This document shows, piece by piece, positions 1 to 5,930 of a DNA stretch of 8,785 bases; within the stretch, counting starts at the first letter, position 1, and every line of letters starts with the position of its first letter. The stretch is from Microcaldota archaeon (GTDB taxonomy: Archaea; Micrarchaeota; Micrarchaeia; Micrarchaeales; Micrarchaeaceae): positions 1 through 8,785 of the forward strand of contig JAKAXF010000020.1 of NCBI GenBank assembly GCA_021816645.1, in the 5' to 3' direction. The notes beneath the pieces are model-generated. The model had not been told where the DNA came from. It worked only from the letters and a program-made list of their open reading frames with translations, and did not search any database. The translations under genes were made by a program, and so were the position numbers.

Positions 1-210
1 AGTGGGCAGGCATTCAATCTCGCGGCTTTTCCTAACAGGAAGTATGGATTAGAGCACAGCATAAATGCGCACAACGCAATATATGCACCCGAAAAGCCCG
101 AGGTAAAGAAGGCCGTCATAATAAAGGTGGTAAAAGGCATACTGCCTCTTAGGAATATCGATGTGAAGGCAAATTATGACTACACGAACTGGCCAACAGA
201 ATTCTCCTGA
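1..210 (+). CDS. C-terminal part of an unrecognised protein (cut by the window edge)
   Basis: Frame 1 is open from the first base to a TGA at 208-210, giving 69 residues. The other two plus frames hit stops by about base 50. Codon use (AAG, AGG, ATA, GAG) matches the other genes here. The fragment contains the stretches GLEHSINAHNAIYAPEKPE and KKAVIIKVVKGILPLRNIDV, which suggest a mixed alpha/beta fold with a late beta strand, and it ends in an aromatic tail (NYDYTNWPTEFS). I do not recognise the family and assign no function. Its last 31 bases overlap the 3' end of the convergent transporter gene on the minus strand, which is plausible in a compact genome. A chance open frame of this length is possible but unlikely. 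Confidence 0.6.
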   Translation, partial: SGQAFNLAAFPNRKYGLEHSINAHNAIYAPEKPEVKKAVIIKVVKGILPLRNIDVKANYDYTNWPTEFS

Positions 211-1442
211 TCAGATAATTTATTACTAATCTCAGTGAATTTTTGCTCTATTTCTAATGGTTTGCCTATTCCTATGACAATGGTTTCGTCATCTTTTGGA
301 TGTATGATGTCCTTTATGAAATTCAGCTCCTCTTCTCTTATCTCTTTATCCGGATTTTCTTCGGTAAAGAGCAAGGGTGTTTCAGGAACATGCAGGCCGG
401 CACCCGTCGCCTCTTTCAACTTAATCCTGTTAACAACGAATGCAAGTGCCCTGTTCTCCCATTTTATTGCGTCTGATATGATTTCGCTTTTGCTATTTAC
501 AAATGCGCTAGTAACATCATAAATCAGAATGTCTTTTGTAACAGGTATATAATTTGACCGCCTCGGCTGTAAGCTTTGAACAAGCACGCCAAAAGCCACG
601 CCAAAAGCGATCAGTAGGTAGTAGGGCTCTATGCGTGTGCCAAGGAATACCCAACTAAACAGCATAGTAAAAAAAGGACTTGCAATGAAAACGTTCCCTG
701 CGATCGAGGTCTTTACGCTTCTGAATGCCGCAACAAACAGAAAAGTAAGAAGCACGTTTTGTACAATGCCCAGTATAAGCACCCCGATAACGGTCGCGCC
801 GCTGACACCTGAGAGGTTAAGCGAACCGGTAAAGATTGAAAGGAGGGAGAATACTATCAAAGCGACCAGATTGTATGCAAAGATGGAACTTGTCAGTTCG
901 TAGTTATACCTCTTGGATATTCCGGAAACGAACGCGTCCAATACGGCGGCGACAAGCAGCAGCAGAACAAAAGGGAGATAACGTATAGGTATGCTTATAG
1001 CTGTTCCGCCAAGAAGAGTTGCGGCGAGGGCGGAAAAACCAATTACTACGCCGGCGATGTCATACTTGGTGACATGTTCCCGCAGGAGTTTTGGAGCCAT
1101 GAGTATGAGTATCAAGGGCCAAGATCTGTAGACAACAGCAAGCAAATCTGCGCTGACGAAATGCGTTACATAGCTAAATATAAGGGATATACCAGCGTAT
1201 GCCAAGAGCCCAAATGAGAGAAGGGTCAATATGCCTTTGCCCGTAGTAAAATATGTTTTGACGTGCTTCAGTGTTCTTCTAGAATACGCTACCATAAACG
1301 AAACGGACGTACCGACTAGGGAAACCAAAAGCATGAGGGTGATAGGATTTATACCGTTGCCTAGTACGTATGCTATAGGTACCACTGCAGTAAACAGCAG
1401 CGCAAACGAAAGGAGGACATAACCGTAAAGCTTTACATTCAT
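180..1442 (-). CDS. EamA/DMT-superfamily permease with a C-terminal soluble tail
   Basis: A 420-residue integral membrane protein. Residues 1-293 form about ten hydrophobic helices (roughly 6-28, 31-53, 70-94, 98-117, 127-146, 153-174, 183-206, 214-240, 246-268, 272-292) in the two-times-five pattern of EamA transporters, with the typical ending of repeat two (VFLGTRIEPYYLLIAFGVAF). The substrate cannot be read from sequence; the family exports or imports small metabolites. After the last helix comes a basic PRR and then about 128 polar residues not expected in the family, which normally ends near residue 290-300. The tail has beta-like stretches (ILIYDVTSAF, ALAFVVNRIKL, ETIVIGIGKP) separated by charged helices, so it may be a folded cytosolic domain. 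The start is the ATG at 1440-1442: a TATA box lies about 26 bp upstream and no Shine-Dalgarno site is present, so the mRNA is probably leaderless. Confidence 0.85.
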   Translation of the reverse strand: MNVKLYGYVLLSFALLFTAVVPIAYVLGNGINPITLMLLVSLVGTSVSFMVAYSRRTLKHVKTYFTTGKGILTLLSFGLLAYAGISLIFSYVTHFVSADLLAVVYRSWPLILILMAPKLLREHVTKYDIAGVVIGFSALAATLLGGTAISIPIRYLPFVLLLLVAAVLDAFVSGISKRYNYELTSSIFAYNLVALIVFSLLSIFTGSLNLSGVSGATVIGVLILGIVQNVLLTFLFVAAFRSVKTSIAGNVFIASPFFTMLFSWVFLGTRIEPYYLLIAFGVAFGVLVQSLQPRRSNYIPVTKDILIYDVTSAFVNSKSEIISDAIKWENRALAFVVNRIKLKEATGAGLHVPETPLLFTEENPDKEIREEELNFIKDIIHPKDDETIVIGIGKPLEIEQKFTEISNKLSDQENSVGQFV

Positions 1443-1462
1443 ATTTTCCGTTTGGCAATCTG

Positions 1463-1474
1463 TTTATTTAAATA
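1463..1474 (-). promoter_or_regulatory. TATA box of the leaderless EamA gene
   Basis: On the minus strand this reads TATTTAAATAAA, a strong archaeal TATA box. Its centre is about 26 bp from the ATG at 1442, so transcription should begin at or within a few bases of the start codon. The bases between (ending in AACGGAAAAT) contain no GGAG- or GGTG-like ribosome site, which agrees with a leaderless message. Confidence 0.6.
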
Positions 1475-1668
1475 CTGACATAATTCGCAAAACGCTTCAA
1501 AAAAATTAGGATTATGTAAATTAAAACAAAATATAGAGGGGGAAAATGATTATAAAAGCAAGGGAGGGTTACTAAAATATATCCTGATATAGTGTATGGG
1601 CACAACCGTCCCTCATTTTGGGAACAGAAAACCAAGACCAGCTTCACAGTAATCTTTAATAATCTTAA

Positions 1669-1677
1669 CTATAAATT
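1669..1677 (+). promoter_or_regulatory. TATA box of eL40 gene
   Basis: CTATAAATT sits about 50 bp before the eL40 ATG, predicting a transcription start near 1700 and a leader of about 22 nt. That leader contains a GGTG (1712-1715) ending 7 nt before the ATG, an acceptable archaeal ribosome site. An alternative TATA-like CTTTAATAAT lies just upstream, at 1654-1663. Confidence 0.5.
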
Positions 1678-1722
1678 ATCAACGCTCGTCTTTGTTTTAT
1701 GAGAGACTAGCGGTGCTTATAC

Positions 1723-1875
1723 ATGGGAAGGTCTCCTTTAGCCGACGCTGAACTGTCGAAGATATGGATCTGCAAGAAGTGCAAGGCCAGAAACAGAGCG
1801 GGAAGCACCAAGTGCAGGAGATGCGGCTACCCCGCGCTGAGACCGAAGAGGAAGGACGTAAAGGCGAAGAAGTAG
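1723..1875 (+). CDS. rpl40e: Large-subunit ribosomal protein eL40 (L40e)
   Basis: A 50-residue, very basic protein running from ATG 1723 to TAG 1873-1875. It has the full eL40 zinc ribbon, two CxxC knuckles in the form ICKKC (residues 16-20) and KCRRCGY (31-37), followed by the family ending of the type LRPKRKD. Length and motif order match archaeal eL40, which is made as a free protein, without the ubiquitin fusion seen in eukaryotes. It acts in the 50S subunit, where the family sits near the factor-binding region. A GGTG ribosome site ends 7 nt before the ATG and a TATA box lies about 50 bp upstream. It is the first gene of a rightward cluster; the next gene begins 85 bp later with its own TATA-like box. 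The identification is firm. Confidence 0.93.
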   Translation: MGRSPLADAELSKIWICKKCKARNRAGSTKCRRCGYPALRPKRKDVKAKK

Positions 1876-1889
1876 CGCCTCGGCAAGGA

Positions 1890-1898
1890 TTATAAACC
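1890..1898 (+). promoter_or_regulatory. TATA box upstream of the winged-helix gene
   Basis: TTATAAACC lies just after the eL40 stop. It predicts a start of transcription near 1920 and a leader of about 40 nt, so the winged-helix gene can be transcribed apart from eL40, although read-through from eL40 is also possible. Confidence 0.45.
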
Positions 1899-1908
1899 TA
1901 TGTTGGTT

Positions 1909-1951
1909 GATTCTAAACGAACGCTTACACCTAATTTAATGAATTAGAATC
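1909..1951. promoter_or_regulatory. Inverted repeats before the winged-helix gene (possible operator or RNA fold)
   Basis: Two overlapping symmetric elements are visible. The outer one is GATTCTAA (1909-1916) against TTAGAATC (1944-1951), a perfect 8-bp inverted repeat with 27 bp between. The inner one is CTAATT-TAATG-AATTAG (1931-1947), six perfect base pairs around a 5-base loop. The predicted transcription start falls between the outer arms, and the outer right arm touches the ribosome site GGTGA (1952-1956). As DNA this could be an operator for the winged-helix protein encoded just downstream. As RNA in a read-through transcript, the outer stem could extend by G-U pairs into the ribosome site. 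Both readings are inference. Confidence 0.35.
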
Positions 1952-1960
1952 GGTGAAAGA

Positions 1961-2182
1961 ATGGTAGACCTGGATCCAGTAGAGCAGCTAATAGTGAAGG
2001 CCATGCAGGAGATTGGCGCGACTAAGGACAGCAGCATCAAGACCGCAGACGACATAGCAAGGAAGTGCAACCGGCCCAAAGGCCTGATAACTAACAAGCT
2101 CGTAACCCTCTCTCAAAAGGGAGTAATAAAGAGGGTCGCCAGGGAAAAGGCAGCTGGCTACTATCTCGTCCAGAGCGTGTAA
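1961..2182 (+). CDS. Small winged-helix protein, probably nucleic-acid binding
   Basis: A 73-residue protein, essentially one winged-helix domain. A first helix (residues 5-20) is followed by the turn motif TADDIARKCNRPKGLITNKL (28-47), a helix ending LSQKGVIKRV (50-59), and a two-strand wing (REKAAGYYLV, 61-70). The recognition helix is rich in Lys, Arg and Asn. The fold fits a small archaeal transcription regulator, but eS25 has a similar winged helix, so a ribosome-associated role cannot be excluded given eL40 next door. The start is ATG 1961, with GGTGA at 1952-1956 four bases upstream. The gene ends 2 bp before the next ATG, so the two are almost certainly co-translated. Inverted repeats lie directly upstream, which would suit autoregulation. 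Confidence 0.75.
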   Translation: MVDLDPVEQLIVKAMQEIGATKDSSIKTADDIARKCNRPKGLITNKLVTLSQKGVIKRVAREKAAGYYLVQSV

Positions 2183-2184
2183 AT

Positions 2185-2640
2185 ATGGATGAGCCTGGAG
2201 AATACATTGACTTCATGGCGCGTTACAAGGACTGGATAGCTATAAAGAGGATCGGCATAAGAGACAGCACCAAACCCGAAGAAATATCAATGTACCTCGC
2301 GTCGGTGAAGGGCACAATAGAGCCGAAGCTTTACAAGTATCTTGAAATTGATACTGCTTCTCTTGACGAGTTTGCGAACGAACTCACCAAAGGCATGAGG
2401 AAGGGATACGATTCGCTGTTGCAGGTCTTGCCAAAGCTAAAGGAACAGGCGACGAAAGAGGCGGTTAAGAAAGCGTGCAAGAATCCGGGTACCTCGCAGA
2501 TAGCGGAATCTTATCTGCTCGGAAGAGTTCTCTCAAAACTTGGTACTGAACCGTTCGCTACGCCAGAAATGCTTGTAAAGGTATTTCCAGAACTCAAACT
2601 ACCAAAGCAGGGAATGCCGAAAAGGTTAGGCAAAGTCTGA
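2185..2640 (+). CDS. Conserved-looking archaeal protein of unknown function
   Basis: A 151-residue soluble protein with no signal peptide or membrane segment. It begins with an aromatic/basic segment (FMARYKDWIAIKRIGI, residues 10-25), then TKPEEISMYLASVKGTIEPK (29-48), and continues as mostly alpha helix with many Lys and Glu. The last 20 residues are basic and Pro/Gly rich. The N-terminal pattern reminds me of the archaeal DUF2666 family, but this is from memory and unproven; no function is known to me. The ATG lies 2 bp after the stop of the winged-helix gene and has no clear ribosome site of its own, so translation is probably coupled. An in-frame ATG at 2215 is possible but would remove part of the best motif. 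A hairpin and T-run follow the stop directly. Confidence 0.7.
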   Translation: MDEPGEYIDFMARYKDWIAIKRIGIRDSTKPEEISMYLASVKGTIEPKLYKYLEIDTASLDEFANELTKGMRKGYDSLLQVLPKLKEQATKEAVKKACKNPGTSQIAESYLLGRVLSKLGTEPFATPEMLVKVFPELKLPKQGMPKRLGKV

Positions 2641-2688
2641 ACACTAATCGGATAACTCTTTGGCGTGTACGCCGATTATGGTGTTTTT
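2641..2688 (+). terminator. Hairpin plus T-run terminator between convergent genes
   Basis: Directly after the TGA of the unknown gene, ACACTAATCGG (2641-2651) can pair with CCGATTA-TG-GTGT (2672-2684), seven base pairs plus four across a 2-nt bulge. The loop holds a second, competing stem GGCG-TGTA-CGCC (2662-2673). TTTTT (2684-2688) follows. The form is that of an intrinsic terminator for the rightward cluster. The T-run overlaps the stop codon of the convergent transporter (2687-2689). Archaeal termination needs mainly the T-run, so the role of the hairpin is inferred. Confidence 0.55.
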
Positions 2689-3535
2689 AGTAGGCTCCCA
2701 GGATTACTCCTCCGCAAACGACTATAGCCAACCCAAGTATCTGTATCTTGCTCAGTCTGTCGTGGTATATGAAGTGCGCGAACACAGCAACGATTGCCGG
2801 AGAAGTATTTGAGACTACCGCAGCAGTAACCAGCTGCTTTATTGAAGTAAGTATTGTGAAAATAGCGTTGCCCAGTCCTGAAGACATACCGGCCGCCACT
2901 CCGATTGCTGCCGGCTTGGAGTTCTTAGAGCTTAGCGCGGCGCGGCTCTTCTTATTTGACAAAATCATTATGAGCACTACCGGAAAGAATACACTGAAGC
3001 TCAGCAGCGTAGGTATTATATGGTTGGAGGTGTGGTTTATAGGGTATACCAGGAGTATCCAGCTCAGTGCCCAGAACGCGTTCGCGACCAGGGCCGGCAC
3101 GAGTCTGCCGTTGAACTTCATACCTTTTTCTATCGATACGAAGAGTATACCTACTACTACCGCGATTATACCTATTCCTTTCGCAAAGTTTATGCTCTCT
3201 CCAAGAGCGAATATCCCGTAGAGCGCTATAAGGAGTACCTGAACTTCTACCGTCGCATACGTGTTAGAAGCCTGCTGCTTCTCCAGCGTCTTGTAGAACA
3301 GCGTGTATCCAAATACAAGCGCAACACCGCTCAGAGCAGAGAGTAAAATTGAGTAGTAGCTTATGCTACTTAGCCCAATCAGCACAACGGCTGCGGAAAG
3401 CACAACGATGTCACCTATGGCGATGACTAAGGAGGCGAACAGATAGCCGCGCTTCGAGGATACGTTCTTGATAAGGATACCTGACGTGGCAAAGGTGAGC
3501 GCAGTTGCAAGGGCGAGTGTGACAGGCAGCAGCAT
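2687..3535 (-). CDS. EamA/DMT-superfamily permease
   Basis: A 282-residue integral membrane protein of standard family length, with about ten hydrophobic helices (near residues 3-22, 32-54, 61-82, 93-110, 118-134, 147-164, 173-192, 208-230, 236-256, 263-281). It shows the usual EamA features: a repeat-one ending of the type FALGESINFAKGIGIIAVVV (residues 108-127) and a repeat-two ending YHDRLSKIQILGLAIVVCGG (257-276). A basic cytosolic loop (NKKSRAALSSKNSKP, 194-208) separates the halves, in line with the positive-inside rule. The substrate is unknown. Unlike the larger permease at the left of the window it has no soluble tail, and the two are clearly diverged. The start is ATG 3533-3535; the ribosome site is weak. 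It lies downstream of the HMG-CoA synthase gene on the same strand, but the 119-bp gap suggests separate transcription. Confidence 0.88.
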   Translation of the reverse strand: MLLPVTLALATALTFATSGILIKNVSSKRGYLFASLVIAIGDIVVLSAAVVLIGLSSISYYSILLSALSGVALVFGYTLFYKTLEKQQASNTYATVEVQVLLIALYGIFALGESINFAKGIGIIAVVVGILFVSIEKGMKFNGRLVPALVANAFWALSWILLVYPINHTSNHIIPTLLSFSVFFPVVLIMILSNKKSRAALSSKNSKPAAIGVAAGMSSGLGNAIFTILTSIKQLVTAAVVSNTSPAIVAVFAHFIYHDRLSKIQILGLAIVVCGGVILGAY

Positions 3536-3609
3536 CGCATTACCGGCAGGATTGTGCTATCCTTTTGACGGTATAGGATAATAAGGTTTCGTTTTTATTG
3601 GTTGAACTG

Positions 3610-3620
3610 CTTTTATATTA
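3610..3620 (-). promoter_or_regulatory. TATA-like site in the gap before the EamA gene
   Basis: TAATATAAAAG on the minus strand (3620 to 3610) resembles an archaeal TATA box and would start transcription near 3588, giving the second EamA gene a leader of about 50 nt. A closer but weaker AT-rich stretch (TATAGGATAATAAGG as read on the plus strand, 3572-3586) would give a shorter leader. The choice between them cannot be made from sequence. Confidence 0.3.
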
Positions 3621-3654
3621 GGTAGCATGCCGCGCCGCTGTCTTTACTTTCATC

Positions 3655-5856
3655 TCAGCATACCTGCTTGTTCCTCAGCCTCATGCTTCTCATTACCTGC
3701 TCCGTAGATTGAGATGCTGCTGATGTTTGCACGCTTTCGGTGCTCTTGATAGCGATTATCTCCTTCGCCATTTTTACAAGCGACTCTTTGTTCAAGTAGC
3801 CCCTTATGGCGTTTTCTGCTATCGGCAGATCGCCGTTTACGGGAGCTATGCCACGTCTTTGTTCCATCAGCTTTTTGTAGGGTTCGGCCTTTATCTCCTT
3901 CCTGCGTGAAAATTCGTACTTCATATTCCCATCAAGCACGCGCTTCATATCCTCTATATTATTTGCGATCATCAACCCGAACAGAGAGGTAGACGTGCTT
4001 CCGTACCCGTTGGCGAGTATTGGCTTTTTATTATCCGTATTTACTATGTGGCTCACGAGGGCCAGCTCCGCGGATCCTGTATCTATGTTGCCAACCTTCC
4101 TTGCGAACGCGATCTCCGCCTCTACGTGCATAGCTTCTGCCAGCTTTTTGAAGTCGCTCGACTTTTCCCTTATCAGCGCGTTGTACGCGGTATCAGCTTT
4201 CTCAAACTTCTCTATGTCCATCCTAAGCGGTGTGAGTATTTTGTTTATTGAATCCAGATTAAGCTCTATGTCGTTTGACGCTTCTAATAGTCCATCGGCT
4301 GTGCTTTTTACAAGCTTCAGGAGATCTCCCGACAAATGATAATCATCGGCGATCTTTTTGAGCTCCTCTGCAGATGCGCTTGCTGCCTGTCGCAACGCAT
4401 CGGGATTTTCAAGCTTTTTGGCCAGGAGCTTTGCCAAAGAAATACCTCCGGCTGCCGAAGCTTCGAACTGCGACAGGATCTGCTCTGCTGCACGATCGTG
4501 CGTTGCTAATCCGAGCTTGTATTTCTCTATCTCGGCCGATATCGCACTCTTCACGATCAAATCCATGTCCGAAGCGCCCAACCTGGCGATTGCTCCGTCA
4601 CGCGCCATTATTTTGTCAAAGTATATGTATACCTCGCCCACTTTGTGCAGGAACTCAAACTCAGTCTCCTGGTCTTTAAAGCCGGGGAGCAACGTCTCAT
4701 CCATGCCAACCTGCTCGAGCATCCTCCTGTGCAATACTGGATCCTTCCTTGCAAGGTGCCTGAGGAAGTATGCGACCGAATCCGGAGCCATTACCGGATA
4801 GGGATTGTGAGTCGTAAGATCGTACGCCATCACGTCTTCGATTTTGTTCAGTTGTATCCCAGTTGCTTTCATGGCTGAAACTAGGGCCCTGTAGTCAAGG
4901 TCAAGCTTTGTGTAATTTGAGTGATTGCCGAACACTATAGGATGCACATTCATTATAGACAGCCCAGCACCGATATATAGCAACTCATTCTTTACGAATT
5001 CCGTACTGTCTGTATTAGCAGCACCAAGAAACTTCGATGATACGAAGATACCCTTGTTCGTATTTGACGAACTCTCTAGCACAAAGGCGATCGCGCCTGA
5101 GCCGCCGGTTTCTGTAGCGGGCGTACCCTCAGCGTAGCCGGCCTCATCGCTGGTTATGACGAGCTTCCTCGTCTTCGTGCTCAATCCGTCCTTTGCAGAG
5201 GCGAATATCTCCTGCATACCAGATGCACATGCGTTTTGGTACTGGTTGGTGTGTATGTCTGATTTTATGTGACCTATGCGTATGCCGCTAGATTCGAGCA
5301 TATCGCTGGCTTTGTTGACGTAATCGATCACCTTGATCGTCATATTCTTCGACAGTTCCCTGGCAGATTCTGTAGCGAGATTCACCTCTGTTATAGTGTC
5401 CAAATCAAAATCGTTGAAGAGCGCCATCTTTATTACCGCGAGAGCAGCGAGCACTATTGGTGTTTCGCCGTTGTCTGGGACAGAGGTAGCGTCTATTCCG
5501 AGTCTTTCGTGTATGTGCATGGCCTCTCTTCGTGCTTTCTCTTCTGGATCTGGAGGATCGTCGCGCCTTTTGATCGTAATCGTCTTTGCTCTCTCTTCTG
5601 AAGTCATTGCAAGGCTTCCGAGGGAGACGCCGATAGCCGTGATTGCTATTTTGTACTCATTGCGGTCTATCCACCCCTCACGAATAAGCTGTGTGATGGG
5701 CTTGCCTATCTTTCTCTCTTCCTCCTCAATGTTGTAACCTGGCACTGTGGCTGTGTAAACCTCACCCATACCTGCTCTATACTGCGGCATATTGAAGTAC
5801 GGTTCGTCTTCGAACCCGTCATTGCTGTTCCTTATTATATTGTTTATCTTTGGCAT
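3655..5856 (-). CDS. HMG-CoA synthase-like enzyme, greatly enlarged by insertions
   Basis: This should condense acetyl-CoA with acetoacetyl-CoA to HMG-CoA in the mevalonate route to isoprenoid lipids. Thiolase-fold HMG-CoA synthase motifs appear in order, numbered from the ATG at 5856: ATESA with catalytic Glu163, NACASG with nucleophile Cys210, AEGTPATETGGSGAIAFV (242-259), HNPY with His350, VGNIDTGSAELALVSHIVN (588-606), GYGSTS (617-622), and an Arg/Tyr segment near 650-662. Bacterial enzymes have about 390 residues; this has 733. The excess is an N-terminal part with a charged insert (about 85 residues before Glu163) and about 195 mostly helical residues between His350 and VGNIDTGS. A conserved Lys five residues after the His is Val here. 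The start at 5856 follows GGGAGTGA and a TATA box; the frame is open to 5937, but that would begin upstream of the promoter. HMG-CoA synthase membership is firm; the reaction is inferred. Confidence 0.82.
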   Translation of the reverse strand: MPKINNIIRNSNDGFEDEPYFNMPQYRAGMGEVYTATVPGYNIEEEERKIGKPITQLIREGWIDRNEYKIAITAIGVSLGSLAMTSEERAKTITIKRRDDPPDPEEKARREAMHIHERLGIDATSVPDNGETPIVLAALAVIKMALFNDFDLDTITEVNLATESARELSKNMTIKVIDYVNKASDMLESSGIRIGHIKSDIHTNQYQNACASGMQEIFASAKDGLSTKTRKLVITSDEAGYAEGTPATETGGSGAIAFVLESSSNTNKGIFVSSKFLGAANTDSTEFVKNELLYIGAGLSIMNVHPIVFGNHSNYTKLDLDYRALVSAMKATGIQLNKIEDVMAYDLTTHNPYPVMAPDSVAYFLRHLARKDPVLHRRMLEQVGMDETLLPGFKDQETEFEFLHKVGEVYIYFDKIMARDGAIARLGASDMDLIVKSAISAEIEKYKLGLATHDRAAEQILSQFEASAAGGISLAKLLAKKLENPDALRQAASASAEELKKIADDYHLSGDLLKLVKSTADGLLEASNDIELNLDSINKILTPLRMDIEKFEKADTAYNALIREKSSDFKKLAEAMHVEAEIAFARKVGNIDTGSAELALVSHIVNTDNKKPILANGYGSTSTSLFGLMIANNIEDMKRVLDGNMKYEFSRRKEIKAEPYKKLMEQRRGIAPVNGDLPIAENAIRGYLNKESLVKMAKEIIAIKSTESVQTSAASQSTEQVMRSMRLRNKQVC

Positions 5857-5860
5857 CGCA

Positions 5861-5868
5861 TCACTCCC
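5861..5868 (-). promoter_or_regulatory. Shine-Dalgarno site fixing the HMG-CoA synthase start
   Basis: GGGAGTGA on the minus strand lies four bases before the ATG at 5854-5856. It is a close match to the archaeal consensus GGAGGTGA and selects this ATG over the longer in-frame start at 5937. Confidence 0.65.
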
Positions 5869-5901
5869 AATAGAAAGTTGAGTAGAATGGGATAGGCAAG
5901 C

Positions 5902-5909
5902 CTTATAAG
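5902..5909 (-). promoter_or_regulatory. TATA box of the HMG-CoA synthase gene
   Basis: CTTATAAG is self-complementary. Read leftward it predicts a start near 5880 and a 23-nt leader containing the ribosome site. Read rightward it would start transcription near 5931, toward cdc48. A shared divergent promoter element is therefore possible, but only the leftward use is well supported. Confidence 0.55.
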
Positions 5910-5930
5910 CGACGTTGTTATATTCGCTGA

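Larger units (their letters stand above)
1443..1722. other. Divergent intergenic spacer (280 bp) with nested inverted repeat
   Basis: This AT-rich spacer separates the minus-strand transporter from eL40. Besides the two gene promoters it holds an unassigned TATA-like TTATAAAA at 1550-1557 and an inverted repeat: AGGGAGGGTT (1561-1570) against AACCGTCCCT (1604-1613), nine of ten positions complementary. Inside that loop is a smaller perfect one, TATAT-CCTG-ATATA (1578-1591). A short open frame of 18 codons (1596-1652) lies within. I see no tRNA, no C/D-box guide RNA pattern and no longer gene. Confidence 0.5.

Noticed and set aside
1443..1722. C/D-box guide RNA in the spacer
   Set aside because: Isolated CTGA strings occur (1475-1478, 1584-1587), but no RUGAUGA C box lies at a proper distance on either strand.
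3020..3346. Tyr/Arg-rich open frame on the plus strand
   Set aside because: It is the complement of the EamA permease gene; the odd composition comes from hydrophobic codons read backwards. There is no ribosome site or promoter.
180..3535. The two EamA permeases as a recent tandem duplication
   Set aside because: They share the fold but little direct sequence identity, differ in length by 138 residues, and are separated by an unrelated gene cluster on the other strand.
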